Shown in pieces: positions 17,582 to 26,668 of a DNA stretch of 50,619 nt. The stretch spans positions 1-50,619 of the forward strand of contig CAINDC010000100.1 of the NCBI GenBank assembly GCA_903847275.1, given 5' to 3'. The notes beneath the pieces are model-generated. The model did not search any database. It had not been told where the DNA came from and saw only the letters and a program-made list of their open reading frames with translations. The DNA comes from an uncultured Pseudomonadota bacterium (lineage in GTDB: Bacteria > Pseudomonadota > Gammaproteobacteria > Methylococcales > Methylomonadaceae). A program made the position numbers and the translations under genes. How positions within the stretch are numbered: the stretch's first letter is position 1; each line of letters starts with the position of its first letter.

Positions 17582-18838
17582 ATGAATCTTACCGAACTAA
17601 AACTAAAACAAATCAGTGAAGTTATCGAAATCGCCGAATCTCTTGGGCTTGAAAATGTGGCTCGTTCACGAAAACAAGATTTGATTTTTGCAATTTTGAA
17701 AAAACAAGCCAAAGCTGGCGATGATATTTCTGGCGACGGCGTATTAGAAATTTTAGCTGATGGTTTTGGTTTCCTTCGTACCCCTGGATGTTCCTACCTC
17801 GCGGGTCCTGATGATATTTATGTTTCACCAAGCCAAATTCGCCGTTTTTCGCTGAAAACAGGCGACACGATTACAGGAAAAATTCGTCCTCCGAAAGATA
17901 ACGAACGTTATTTTGCCATGTTAAAAGTGGATCAAATCAATTTTGAACCGCCAGAAAACACAAAAAACAAAATTACCTTTTCAAATTTAACACCGCTTTT
18001 TGCTCACCAACGTTTTGTTTTAGAACAAGGAAATGGAACAAGTGAAGATTTAACACGGCGCATGATTGATTTGATTGCACCAATCGGTAAAGGTCAACGT
18101 GGACTCATTGTTTCGCCGCCCAAAGCTGGAAAAACAATGATTTTGCAAAGTTTGGCACAAGCCATTGCTGAAAAACATCCCGAATGTTATTTGATTGTTT
18201 TATTGATTGATGAACGCCCAGAAGAAGTCACGGAAATGGAGCGTTGCGTACATGGTGAAGTGATTTCAAGCACTTTTGATGAACCTGCCACTCGTCATGT
18301 TCAAGTTGCCGAAATGGTGATTGAAAAAGCTCGCCGATTAGTTGAGCATAAACACGACGTAGTCATTTTATTGGATTCAATCACTCGTTTAGCGAGAGCT
18401 TATAATACAGTTGTGCCATCATCTGGAAAAATTCTAACAGGCGGTATTGATGCAAACGCATTAGAAAAACCTAAACGTTTTTTTGGTGCGGCACGAAATA
18501 TCGAAGAAGGCGGCAGTTTAACCATTATCGCCACAGCATTGGTTGATACAGGTTCCAAAATGGACGATGTGATTTTTGAAGAATTCAAAGGCACGGGAAA
18601 CATGGAATTACATTTAGACCGTAAAATTGCTGAAAAACGCATTTACCCTGCAATTAATATAAATCGTTCTGGAACTCGTCGCGAAGAGTATTTAGTGGAT
18701 GCTGATACATTGCAAAAAACGTGGATTTTGCGAAAAATCTTGCATCCAATGGATGATATGGCAGCGTCAGAATTTTTAATTGGTAAGCTGAAAGACTTTA
18801 AAACAAATAGTGAATTTTTTGAATCGATGAAGCGTTAA
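17582..18838 (+). CDS. rho: Transcription termination factor Rho
   Basis: Hexameric RNA-dependent ATPase that releases RNA at rut-containing terminators. The 418 residues include the N-terminal Rho helical region ([20 protein letters not shown]), the cold-shock-like RNA-binding domain ([19 protein letters not shown]), Walker A (PPKAGKT), Walker B and arginine-finger region ([16 protein letters not shown]) and the Q- and R-loop segments. Length and motifs are standard. The ATG has no clear Shine-Dalgarno: the leader just before it is pyrimidine-rich (CTATTCCTTTCTTTTGAGCTG). In other bacteria rho is autoregulated through its leader; the roughly 250-base gap upstream could do so here. Confidence 0.96.
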   Translation: MNLTELKLKQISEVIEIAESLGLENVARSRKQDLIFAILKKQAKAGDDISGDGVLEILADGFGFLRTPGCSYLAGPDDIYVSPSQIRRFSLKTGDTITGKIRPPKDNERYFAMLKVDQINFEPPENTKNKITFSNLTPLFAHQRFVLEQGNGTSEDLTRRMIDLIAPIGKGQRGLIVSPPKAGKTMILQSLAQAIAEKHPECYLIVLLIDERPEEVTEMERCVHGEVISSTFDEPATRHVQVAEMVIEKARRLVEHKHDVVILLDSITRLARAYNTVVPSSGKILTGGIDANALEKPKRFFGAARNIEEGGSLTIIATALVDTGSKMDDVIFEEFKGTGNMELHLDRKIAEKRIYPAININRSGTRREEYLVDADTLQKTWILRKILHPMDDMAASEFLIGKLKDFKTNSEFFESMKR

Positions 18839-18864
18839 TTCTCATTTCCCGACGTTCAATTATC

Positions 18865-19548
18865 ATGCTAAATAACGCACTAATTTTAAAAAAATTGAAT
18901 TTATTGTTTGTCGAAGACAACATCGCTACCTGTGCCGATGCTTATAACCTGCTATCTGGCTTTTTTAATGCCATGTATTTAGCCCATGATGTCGAGAATG
19001 CTCTGAAAACACTGAGTAATGAGCATATCGACATTATTATTACCGACATTCAAATGCCCAGCGTAGATGGTTTGTGCTTTATTGAGCAGCTGCGTCAATG
19101 CAATAATCAAACATCAGTTATTATTTTAAGTGCGTTTACTAACACAGAATATCTTCTTCGAGCTACCAATTTACAAATTGATGGCTATATGACTAAACCT
19201 CTAAATTTTAAAAAACTTAACATTGCATTAGAAAATGTAGTTAAGCGAATTGGTACGAGATTAAATTTCATACAGATAAAACCTGATGTTCGCTACGATA
19301 TAACGCAAAAACGATTGTTTGTAGCGAATGAAGAAGTAAGTTTAGGACGCAAAGAATGTCTTTTGCTCGAATTGTTCATTTCGAGTCAAAATAAAACAGT
19401 GTCAAAATCTGAAATTAACCAAGTTATTTGGGCGAATGAGGAAATGACGGACTCTGCATTAAAAAATTTACTTGGTGAATTACGAAAGAAATTGCGATAT
19501 GACGTGATTAAAAATCAGCCAGCGAGAGGGTGGTATCTTGAAATGTAA
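18865..19548 (+). CDS. OmpR-like response regulator
   Basis: 227 residues: a receiver domain (about 10-125) with the acidic pair in FVEDN, phospho-acceptor D61 in IIITDIQMPSVDG and K111 in MTKP, followed by a winged-helix DNA-binding domain of OmpR type (about 140-227) with RKECLLLELF, ALKNLLGELRKKL and a terminal GWYLEM. It should be a phosphorylation-controlled transcription factor. Its end overlaps the start of a truncated histidine kinase by 11 bases. The gene is 26 bases after rho, with no terminator between, so rho read-through could transcribe it. Target genes are unknown. Confidence 0.87.
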   Translation: MLNNALILKKLNLLFVEDNIATCADAYNLLSGFFNAMYLAHDVENALKTLSNEHIDIIITDIQMPSVDGLCFIEQLRQCNNQTSVIILSAFTNTEYLLRATNLQIDGYMTKPLNFKKLNIALENVVKRIGTRLNFIQIKPDVRYDITQKRLFVANEEVSLGRKECLLLELFISSQNKTVSKSEINQVIWANEEMTDSALKNLLGELRKKLRYDVIKNQPARGWYLEM

Positions 19549-19972
19549 AAAAGAAAAAATAATTATCTCTTTAGTGAGTTTATTATTTTTATCCATACCA
19601 ATCAGTGCTTATGCCTTAGAACTCAAATCAGATTCGACAACTTTTAATTTGTTGTTGGGTGTAACGCTTTTATTGCTGATTGTTAGCTTCGTTGTTTTGC
19701 ATTTTTTTCGATTGAATAAACAACTTCGGGCAGACTTGCTCGACATTCAACATCGACAAAATGATGTAAGTGCGTCAATGAGTGTCATTGCTCATCAATG
19801 GAAGCAACCTTTAAATCAATTAGGTATGTTAATGATGACGATTGAAGTGCTGTTAGCGCGTCAATCTGAATCTGAAAATAGCAAAAAAATTAATGAAACT
19901 GTTCTTAAAGCGCATGATGTTTTAGCGTCAATGGCGAAGACGATAGACAACGGTGTGAATAACTTGGCATAA
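19538..19972 (+). CDS. Truncated histidine kinase: membrane anchor plus DHp (H-box) region only
   Basis: 144 residues from a TTG start inside the end of the response regulator gene. It has an N-terminal hydrophobic segment or signal (about 8-27), a second transmembrane helix (about 37-57) and a short linker. The H-box IAHQWKQPLNQL follows, with histidine 86 as the expected phosphorylation site, and then a second helix ending MAKTIDNGVNNLA. A normal kinase would continue into the ATP-binding domain (N, G1, G2 boxes); the gene stops instead and no such sequence lies in the following 80 bases. It cannot autophosphorylate by itself. It may be a decayed kinase or a DHp-only phosphotransfer partner for the neighbouring regulator. 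Confidence 0.65.
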   Translation: MKCKKEKIIISLVSLLFLSIPISAYALELKSDSTTFNLLLGVTLLLLIVSFVVLHFFRLNKQLRADLLDIQHRQNDVSASMSVIAHQWKQPLNQLGMLMMTIEVLLARQSESENSKKINETVLKAHDVLASMAKTIDNGVNNLA

Positions 19973-20051
19973 CCGTAAATTTTTAAAACTGTAAAATAAT
20001 GGTTATTTTTCACTGAAACACACGCGCTTTTTATTCAAAGTTAATTCACTA

Positions 20052-20375
20052 CTATCGTCTAAAACTCATCACATTTGTTCTCAACAAAAGATTTAGTCTT
20101 ATTTCCGATGCAATTTCATTAACCGATAAAGATTGTGTTACAAAAACAGGAATATCTTTTGTTTCCCAGTTATTTTGTAAGTGCAATACAGTTTTACCTG
20201 ATGATTTTGAGCTTATGACTACAATCAAAGATGGTTTTTTCTTAGATGATATAGCGACAACACTGTCATCATCGAATGCTGATGCAACTATGTTGCAGCC
20301 CTCAATCGAAACATTAGAGAATGTGTTTAAGTAATCACTTGCAATTACAACGGTTGGTTCAAATGCTGTAGTCAT
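20052..20375 (-). CDS. Small receiver-like protein lacking the phospho-acceptor site
   Basis: 107 residues from the ATG at 20375, which has GGAGATTAAA just before it; the longer start in the ORF track (20516) has no such support. The sequence has the alternating strand/helix look of a receiver domain: PTVVIASDYLN, then KPSLIVVISSKSSG where a receiver would have its aspartate strand, and KDIPVFVTQS resembling the fourth strand. The acidic pocket, the phospho-acceptor aspartate and the conserved lysine are missing and the C-terminal end is short. I call it a pseudo-receiver with modest confidence. It points towards the truncated kinase gene (convergent, 79 bases apart). Confidence 0.45.
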   Translation of the reverse strand: MTTAFEPTVVIASDYLNTFSNVSIEGCNIVASAFDDDSVVAISSKKKPSLIVVISSKSSGKTVLHLQNNWETKDIPVFVTQSLSVNEIASEIRLNLLLRTNVMSFRR

Positions 20376-20713
20376 TTTAATCTCCAAAACTTCAAAAAAA
20401 TTGAAATCTAAATCTGAGTTAAAATTTAACACGGTGGGAGGCTCAAAACGGTCTGACTTTAAAAATAAAAATAGTTTCACTATTTTTTTGAATGATTCCT
20501 TTGGCATTTCAATCAATGAATTAGCAAAAAATTACCTAACGAGTTTAATGCTTTTAATGACTCTAATTTGTTCACCTATCCAGTGGCTTATTTCGCACAG
20601 AGCTTCTACATAAACACTTTCCCCTTATTTCACATTAGTTGACGTTGGTTTTTTACGTCTGCTACAGTTGCTGTCAACTTCATGATCTTTTTAAAATTCG
20701 GATGATATTCACT
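20376..20713. other. Intergenic region between pseudo-receiver gene and cyoE
   Basis: About 340 bases upstream of two divergent genes. An open frame runs through it on each strand (to 20516 on minus, 20401-20613 on plus) but neither has a ribosome-binding site or a recognisable product. It should hold the promoters of both flanking genes; I see no clear -35/-10 pair, hairpin or repeat. Confidence 0.4.
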
Positions 20714-21589
20714 ATGCCTACACCTCTTTGGAAAAGTTACCTCACGCTCTGTAAACCTAATGTGGTTGCAGAAATGTTATTTACCGCAGTCGTTGGAATG
20801 TTGCTTGCAATGCCAATGTTGCCGCCACTTGATCTGATGTTTTACAGCTTAGTCGGGATTGGTTTTGCGTCCGCCTCAGCCGCTGCTATTAATCATTTTA
20901 TTGACCGCAAAGCAGATGCAGAAATGCGCCGCACGGAAAATCGTCCGTTGCCACAAGGCGATTTAAGTACCACGAATGTTTTAAGTTTTGCTGCAATTTT
21001 AGGTGTTGTGGCAATGCTTTTGTTAATTGTAAAAGTGAATATATTGACCGCCGTACTGACCTTTTTATCGTTGTTTGGCTATGCAATTGTTTACACCTGC
21101 TATTTAAAACGTGCTTCGCCACAAAACATCGTGATTGGTGGATTATTCGGTTCAACACCGCCATTATTGGGTTGGTGTGCAATGACAGGCGAAGTACATC
21201 CTTACGCTTTGTTGTTGGCGTTAATTATTTTCGTTTGGACACCCCCACATTTTTGGGCATTAGCCATTGCTCGCCAAGAAGAATATGCCAAAGTAAATAT
21301 CCCGATGTTGCCAGTGACGCACGGCGCAGATTACACGCGATTGCAAATTTTGCTTTATACCGTATTGCTTTTTATCGTGACGATGTTGCCGTATTTAACA
21401 GGCATGAGTGGACTCATTTATTTAGGCGTGACGTTGATTTTAAATATCGTTTTTTTGTATTACGTTATTGCGATGATGCGAGCAAAAGATAATAAAACCG
21501 CGATGCGGACGTTTTGGTATTCGATTGTTTATATCACGGTAATTTTTGCCGCATTGTTACTTGATCATTATTTGAGATTTACGTTATGA
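20714..21589 (+). CDS. cyoE: Protoheme IX farnesyltransferase (heme O synthase)
   Basis: Inner-membrane prenyltransferase that adds a farnesyl group to heme B to give heme O for terminal oxidases. The two conserved polyprenyl-diphosphate loops are present: NHFIDRKADAEMRRTENRPLP and, after PPHFWALA, the EEYAKVNIPMLPVTHG loop. About eight to nine hydrophobic segments span the 291 residues. The track starts at a TTG (20639); I use the ATG at 20714 giving MPTPLWKSYLTLCKP, with an in-frame ATG at 20702 as alternative. It overlaps the next gene as ATGA. No oxidase subunit gene lies in the window. Confidence 0.93.
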   Translation: MPTPLWKSYLTLCKPNVVAEMLFTAVVGMLLAMPMLPPLDLMFYSLVGIGFASASAAAINHFIDRKADAEMRRTENRPLPQGDLSTTNVLSFAAILGVVAMLLLIVKVNILTAVLTFLSLFGYAIVYTCYLKRASPQNIVIGGLFGSTPPLLGWCAMTGEVHPYALLLALIIFVWTPPHFWALAIARQEEYAKVNIPMLPVTHGADYTRLQILLYTVLLFIVTMLPYLTGMSGLIYLGVTLILNIVFLYYVIAMMRAKDNKTAMRTFWYSIVYITVIFAALLLDHYLRFTL

Positions 21590-22602
21590 CTTTTACTCAC
21601 CACGAAAATACACCTTCTGAAGAACATCCATTTGCTGAAATTGTCCGTATTTTAGGCAAAGGCAAGAAAGGTTCACGTCCTCTCACACGAGAAGAAGCCT
21701 ATAAAGCGATGAAAATGATTTTGGCAGATGAAGTTTTGCCAATTCAATTAGGCGCGTTTTTAATGTTAATGCGGGTAAAAGAAGAAACCGCCGAAGAATT
21801 AGCGGGCTTTGCTCAAGCAGGACGCGAGTTTTTTCATTTTCAAAATAGTATTCACGTTGATTTAGATTGGTCGTCGTATGCGGGAAAACGTCGGCATTTA
21901 CCGTGGTTTTTATTATCGGCTTTATTGTTAGTTGAAAATGGCGTGACGATTTTTATGCACGGCGCAGAAGGACACTCGCCAGACCGAATTTATACCGAAA
22001 ACGTATTGCATTATTTGGGTTTGAAAGCAGCTACTTCAATTGAAGTAGCAGAAAACCAATTAAAAATGCAAAAATTCAGTTATTTGTCACTCGAACATTT
22101 TTGCCCAAAATTGCACGATATTATTCAATTACGTCCGATTTTAGGACTTCGTTCACCTGTTCACACATTGGTGCGTTTGCTAAATCCATTTGATGCACCT
22201 TACAGTATTCAAGGTATTTTTCACCCCAGTTATAGAGCAGTTCATCAACACGCAGCAATGCTTTTAAATCAACCACACATGGCAGTTTTGAAAGGTGAGG
22301 GCGGTGAAACTGAACGAAATCCTGACGTAGAATGTTTGGTGCAAAGTGTTCATAACGGCGAATTAAGTGACGAAATGTGGGACGCATTATTTACGCATCG
22401 ACACGTTAAGCCCGAAAATTTAAATCCTAAACAACTCACGTTGTTGTGGCGCGGTGAATTTGAAGATGATTTTGCAGAAGCCAGTGTTATTGGCACAGCT
22501 GCTGTGGCTTTGAAATTGCTGAATAAAACGGAAACAAAAGAACAAGCACATCAATTAGCGACAAATTTTTGGATGAACCGAAATAAACAAAAATACGGTT
22601 AA
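21586..22602 (+). CDS. TrpD2/YbiB-like glycosyltransferase-family protein
   Basis: 338 residues related to anthranilate phosphoribosyltransferase TrpD but of the YbiB (TrpD2) branch. The N-terminal helical domain (ILGKGKKGSRPLTREEAYKAM and LGAFLMLMRVKEETAEEL) is typical. The TrpD catalytic loop GTGGD is absent (AGKRRHLPWFLLS stands there), and the characteristic KGEGGETERNPD segment of the YbiB branch is seen around residue 228. E. coli YbiB binds nucleic acids and is SOS-regulated; catalytic function is doubtful. Translation is coupled to cyoE by ATGA overlap, a pairing without an obvious biochemical reason. Confidence 0.8.
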   Translation: MTFTHHENTPSEEHPFAEIVRILGKGKKGSRPLTREEAYKAMKMILADEVLPIQLGAFLMLMRVKEETAEELAGFAQAGREFFHFQNSIHVDLDWSSYAGKRRHLPWFLLSALLLVENGVTIFMHGAEGHSPDRIYTENVLHYLGLKAATSIEVAENQLKMQKFSYLSLEHFCPKLHDIIQLRPILGLRSPVHTLVRLLNPFDAPYSIQGIFHPSYRAVHQHAAMLLNQPHMAVLKGEGGETERNPDVECLVQSVHNGELSDEMWDALFTHRHVKPENLNPKQLTLLWRGEFEDDFAEASVIGTAAVALKLLNKTETKEQAHQLATNFWMNRNKQKYG

Positions 22603-22617
22603 GTTTTGGGCAGCTTC

Positions 22618-22644
22618 TTGAAAATGTCATCTTGATGCCGACAA
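22618..22644 (+). promoter_or_regulatory. Candidate sigma-28 (FliA) promoter of the chemoreceptor gene
   Basis: GCCGACAA at 22637 matches the FliA -10 consensus GCCGATAA at seven of eight positions. The -35 is weak (TTGA, 15 bases before, instead of TAAA). Chemoreceptor genes are commonly FliA-dependent, which supports the call. Confidence 0.4.
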
Positions 22645-22697
22645 CTGAATTCAATATAACTATTTAAATTACAAAATAAAACAGAGGCTGCTCAATC

Positions 22698-24785
22698 ATG
22701 CTTAATAATCTCACCGTTAAAAATCGTCTGCTTTTCCTTATTGGATTAATGTCAGCCGTGATGCTCACGTTGAGCGGTTTAAATCTATATGCGTTGCATC
22801 AAACTAATGAGGGTTTAAAAACGGTTTATGCCGATAGAACAATTCCTATTGCTGATCTTTCTGAAATTAAAGCAATGCAAATTGATGTTCGTCTGAAAAT
22901 TGCAAATGCGGTTAATGATCCAGCAGAAAATGAACGTAGTTTGGAAAAAATAGAAAAAATTCGCACTGAAATTAACACGCTTTGGGACAGTTATGCGTCA
23001 ACTGAAATGACACCCGATGAAGCAATACTTGTTAATAAATTTGTCGAATCTCGGAAAAAATATATAACAGAAGGTATTAACCCAGCATTAGAAAAACTTA
23101 AAAATGGCGGTGATTCCGAATCTGTAAAAAAAATAGTCATTGAAAAAATCCGTCCACTATTTGTTCCCGTTTCAGACGGTATTGATGCGTTAGTTCAATT
23201 ACAAAAAGACATCGCAAAACAAGAATATGAAAATGCACAAAATCGTTACCAATTTTCGTTGATTACATCAATTGTTATGGTAATCGCTGGATTGGCGTTA
23301 TCTGTATTTTTTGGAATGATGATTGTGCGTCGATTGCTTAGTGAATTGGGTGGCGAACCAAGTTATACGGCAAGTGTTGTTAAAGAAATTTCGAGTGGTA
23401 ATTTATCAATAAATGTTGAAGTTCACTCTGGCGATACCAGCAGTTTAATTTATTCAATTAATGAAATGCGTAAAAATTTGTCTGACATTATTATGGATAC
23501 TGCGTTTGTAATGAGTAGTGTTTCAAAAGGTGAATTATCGGTACAAATAACTGCGGCGACAGAAGGCGATTTCGTAAAAATGAAAGATAGCATCAATCAA
23601 ACGATTGCTCGGCTTAGAATTACGATGTTTGCTTTAAATGACGTGACGACTTCAATTTATAACGCCGATTTTTCTAAAGTAATTGTGGCAAATGTCGAAG
23701 GCAAATTTAAAGAAACTATTGAAAAAGGTATTTTGACTCAGGCAGCAATGCGAACGATGTTGAACGACATTGTGCAAGTAATGGAATACATTGCGGAAGG
23801 TGATTTTGAACATCGTGTCACCGCTGACGGACGAGGCGAAATGTTATCTCTCAAAGAAAATATCAATAAAACAATTACTGCATTAGGTTGTTTAAATGAA
23901 ATTGATCGTGTCATTTCAGCACTTGCAAAAGGTGATTTAACACAAACAATTAAGACTGAATATCCAGGTGTGTTTGGAAAAGTGACTGAAAGTATCAATC
24001 ATACCAATGCGAATTTGAAAACATTGATGGCAAGTATTCGGACTTCTAGTGATGAAATTGCAACAGCTGCTGATGAGATTTCCGCAGGTAATAATGATTT
24101 ATCGCATCGAACCGAAGAGCAGGCCGCAAGTTTGGAACAAACTGCCGCAAGTATGGAAGAATTAAGTACGACGGTACAACAAAACACAGAACACGCAAAA
24201 CACGCAAATCAAATGGCTTTAGGTGCGGCAAACACTGCAAGAAAAGGTGTTTCAGTGGTGAATGAAGTTGTGTTGACGATGGCGAATATCAACGAATCAT
24301 CACATCAAATTGTCGATATTATTACGGTAATTGATGACATCGCGTTCCAAACTAACATTTTGGCATTAAACGCGGCAGTAGAAGCGGCTAGAGCGGGCGA
24401 TCAAGGTAAAGGTTTTGCGGTGGTCGCTATCGAAGTTCGTAATTTAGCACAACGCGCTGCGAGTGCAGCAGGTGAAATTAAACGCTTAATTAGCGATTCG
24501 GTTGATCGAATTTCAAGTGGTAGCAAACAAGTTGAACAAGCAGGAAAAACAATGGAAGACATTGTGAATTCAATTCAAAAAGTGACAGAAGTAATGTCTG
24601 AAATTGCTGCCGCATCGATTCAACAAAACGCGGGGATTGATCAAGTACATCAAGCGGTCACTCAAATGGATTGTGTTACCCAGCAAAATGCCGCATTGGT
24701 GGAAGAAGCTGCGGCGGCTGCGGAATCATTAGAAGAACAAATTCGCAGTTTAGCGGGTGAAATTGCTCATTTTAAAACACATTAA
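22698..24785 (+). CDS. Methyl-accepting chemotaxis protein with multiple HAMP domains
   Basis: 695-residue transmembrane chemoreceptor. TM1 is about 10-30, a four-helix-bundle periplasmic sensor about 32-188, TM2 about 189-211, then a HAMP domain ([22 protein letters not shown]). Between HAMP 1 and the signalling domain, about 170 residues contain further HAMP-like units, visible as repeated [18 protein letters not shown] and AKGDLTQTI motifs each followed by ESIN/ENIN-type helices. The MCP hairpin occupies about 440-690 with the conserved tip [22 protein letters not shown]. No C-terminal NWETF-like pentapeptide is present, so CheR/CheB docking must be direct. Ligand unknown. A FliA-like promoter precedes it and a terminator follows. 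Confidence 0.92.
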   Translation: MLNNLTVKNRLLFLIGLMSAVMLTLSGLNLYALHQTNEGLKTVYADRTIPIADLSEIKAMQIDVRLKIANAVNDPAENERSLEKIEKIRTEINTLWDSYASTEMTPDEAILVNKFVESRKKYITEGINPALEKLKNGGDSESVKKIVIEKIRPLFVPVSDGIDALVQLQKDIAKQEYENAQNRYQFSLITSIVMVIAGLALSVFFGMMIVRRLLSELGGEPSYTASVVKEISSGNLSINVEVHSGDTSSLIYSINEMRKNLSDIIMDTAFVMSSVSKGELSVQITAATEGDFVKMKDSINQTIARLRITMFALNDVTTSIYNADFSKVIVANVEGKFKETIEKGILTQAAMRTMLNDIVQVMEYIAEGDFEHRVTADGRGEMLSLKENINKTITALGCLNEIDRVISALAKGDLTQTIKTEYPGVFGKVTESINHTNANLKTLMASIRTSSDEIATAADEISAGNNDLSHRTEEQAASLEQTAASMEELSTTVQQNTEHAKHANQMALGAANTARKGVSVVNEVVLTMANINESSHQIVDIITVIDDIAFQTNILALNAAVEAARAGDQGKGFAVVAIEVRNLAQRAASAAGEIKRLISDSVDRISSGSKQVEQAGKTMEDIVNSIQKVTEVMSEIAAASIQQNAGIDQVHQAVTQMDCVTQQNAALVEEAAAAAESLEEQIRSLAGEIAHFKTH

Positions 24786-24821
24786 GCCGCTTTAAATTTA
24801 TTGTAAAACCTAATTTTAATG

Positions 24822-24863
24822 GTCGATAGTCTTTGCAAAAAAATGCAGGGGCTGTCGATTTTT
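24822..24863 (+). terminator. Rho-independent terminator after the chemoreceptor gene
   Basis: GTCGATAGTCTTTGCA pairs with TGCAGGGGCTGTCGAT, with several G-T wobbles, around an A-rich loop, followed by TTTT. It lies 37 bases after the stop codon and separates the gene from hemC. Confidence 0.65.
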
Positions 24864-24934
24864 CAACATTAAAACCCGCCATTTGTAATTCGTTCAGAAA
24901 ATTTTCGGATGACTTATTTCGACGAAATAGCGCA

Positions 24935-24963
24935 TTTACGCTAAACTTTCACTCATTCTTAAT
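24935..24963 (+). promoter_or_regulatory. Candidate promoter of the hem operon
   Basis: TTTACG and CTTAAT, each four of six to consensus, with a 17-base spacer, end 18 bases before the hemC GTG. A small palindrome (TATTTCGACGAAATA, 24915-24929) lies just upstream of the -35. Weak evidence. Confidence 0.28.
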
Positions 24964-24981
24964 TTCAGATTTCAATCACAA

Positions 24982-25911
24982 GTGACTATTAAAATTATCC
25001 GAATTGCTACCCGTCAAAGCCCTTTAGCTCTCTGGCAAGCCGATCACGTCGCGGCACTTTTGCAACAAGCGTTTCCAAATATCAAAACTGAACTTGTTAA
25101 GATGGTGACGCGCGGCGATAAAATCCTCGATGCACCGCTCGCTAAAATTGGCGGAAAAGGGTTATTTGTCAAAGAGCTAGAACAAGGAATGCTCGAAGGA
25201 AATGCTGATATTGCGGTGCATTCTATGAAAGATGTGCCGATTGATTTCCCCGAAGGTTTACACCTTGCAGCAATTTTAGAACGCGAAGATCCAACGGATG
25301 CGTTTGTGTCGAATCATTATCAAAATCTCGACGATTTGCCAGAAAATGCACGAATTGGAACGTCGAGTTTGCGTCGTCAATGTCAAATCAAAGCACGTTT
25401 TCCGAATGCCGAGATTTTATCGTTACGCGGTAATGTAAATACTCGTTTGGCGAAACTCGATGCAGGTGAATATGATGCAATTATTTTGGCTTCCGCTGGT
25501 TTGAAACGATTAGGAATGGGCGAAAGAATTCGCCAAAGTTTGCCAACTGAAATTAGTTTGCCCGCGTGTGGACAAGGTGCGATTGGCATTGAATGTCGCG
25601 TCGATGATATTGAAATAAATGAAATGTTAAAATCTTTGCATGATGAAACGACCGCCGTTTGCGTAATTGCTGAACGTGCCATGAATGCAAAATTAAACGG
25701 CGGTTGCCAAGTGCCGATTGCAGGATTTGCCGAATTAAAAAATGGTGAAATTTGCATGCGTGCATTGGTTGGAAATCCTGACGGCAGTGTAATTTATCGT
25801 GCTGAAAAACAGGGTGATTTTAAAAATCCTGTTGAAATTGGCGAAAGCATTGCTGACGAGTTGCTCAAACAAGGTGCGGCTGAAATTTTAAAAGCGTTAA
25901 TTGATGGCTGA
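24982..25911 (+). CDS. hemC: Porphobilinogen deaminase (hydroxymethylbilane synthase)
   Basis: Polymerises four porphobilinogens into hydroxymethylbilane using a dipyrromethane cofactor. Motifs: [16 protein letters not shown] at the N-terminus, the [10 protein letters not shown] and AVHSMKDVP segments of the active site, [18 protein letters not shown], and the cofactor-binding cysteine in [11 protein letters not shown]. 309 residues, a normal length. The start is a GTG with no strong ribosome-binding site. It leads hemC-hemD-hemX-hemY, the usual gammaproteobacterial order, and overlaps hemD. Confidence 0.96.
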   Translation: MTIKIIRIATRQSPLALWQADHVAALLQQAFPNIKTELVKMVTRGDKILDAPLAKIGGKGLFVKELEQGMLEGNADIAVHSMKDVPIDFPEGLHLAAILEREDPTDAFVSNHYQNLDDLPENARIGTSSLRRQCQIKARFPNAEILSLRGNVNTRLAKLDAGEYDAIILASAGLKRLGMGERIRQSLPTEISLPACGQGAIGIECRVDDIEINEMLKSLHDETTAVCVIAERAMNAKLNGGCQVPIAGFAELKNGEICMRALVGNPDGSVIYRAEKQGDFKNPVEIGESIADELLKQGAAEILKALIDG

Positions 25912-26668
25912 TTTAAAACAGGCGCGAATTTTAGTCACACGACCCGCGCATCAAGCTGAAAATTTATGTGATTTAATTCTCTTAAATAATGGCATTCCGA
26001 TTCGTTTACCGACACTTGAAATTATTCCGATAATGTTAAGTGGTGATGAAATTGAATCATTTTTAACACATACGGATTGGTTTATTTTTACCAGCACAAA
26101 TGCCGTCCATTGTTATTGTTCACAGTTAGATAATGCTAGAATGCGCCGATTAAAAACTAAATCGTGTTTAGCTATTGGCAAAGCCACCGCGCAAGCCTTA
26201 AAAACAGTGGGGTTGAACGTCGATTTAATGCCGCAGCATGGTTATAATAGCGAAGCATTGTTAGAATTAAACGAATTACAAAATGTTTCACAAAAAAATA
26301 TCGTGATAATTCGAGGCGAAAATGGACGTGAAACGCTAGCAGATACGTTGAAAAACCGTGGCGCAAATGTCAATTATCAAGATGTTTATAAACGTGAAAT
26401 TCCGCTAGTCAATTGCACTGAAATTTTGCAACAAAAGTTAGATTTCATAACAATAACAAGCGGCGAAGCAATACAAAATTTAGTGAAAATATTGCCAGAA
26501 ACGCAATATGATTTGTTAATAAAAATACCTTTAATAGTAGTCAGCGAGCGCATTCAAACCATCGCAAAAAATCTCGGTTTTGAAGACATTGCACTCGCGC
26601 AAATGCCGTCAGATGGCGCAATTCTTAATACAATAACGACGATAATAAATGGGGAAGAAAGTGGCTGA
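25904..26668 (+). CDS. hemD: Uroporphyrinogen-III synthase
   Basis: Closes hydroxymethylbilane with D-ring inversion to uroporphyrinogen III, the branch point to heme, siroheme and cobalamin. This family is poorly conserved; identification rests on the N-terminal [14 protein letters not shown], the FTSTNAV motif, the [15 protein letters not shown] segment and position between hemC and hemX. The track begins one codon earlier at a TTG; I use the ATG at 25904, which lies inside the hemC stop region (8-base overlap). 254 residues. Confidence 0.92.
   Translation: MADLKQARILVTRPAHQAENLCDLILLNNGIPIRLPTLEIIPIMLSGDEIESFLTHTDWFIFTSTNAVHCYCSQLDNARMRRLKTKSCLAIGKATAQALKTVGLNVDLMPQHGYNSEALLELNELQNVSQKNIVIIRGENGRETLADTLKNRGANVNYQDVYKREIPLVNCTEILQQKLDFITITSGEAIQNLVKILPETQYDLLIKIPLIVVSERIQTIAKNLGFEDIALAQMPSDGAILNTITTIINGEESG

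Noticed and set aside
20401-20613. 70-codon plus-strand ORF before cyoE
   Set aside because: No ribosome-binding site, no recognisable motif, and it overlaps the upstream region of the minus-strand pseudo-receiver gene.
22608-22691. Imperfect inverted repeat GGGCAGCTTCT ... AGAGGCTGCTC flanking the chemoreceptor leader
   Set aside because: Arms are about 70 bases apart with two mismatches; too weak to call a regulatory structure.
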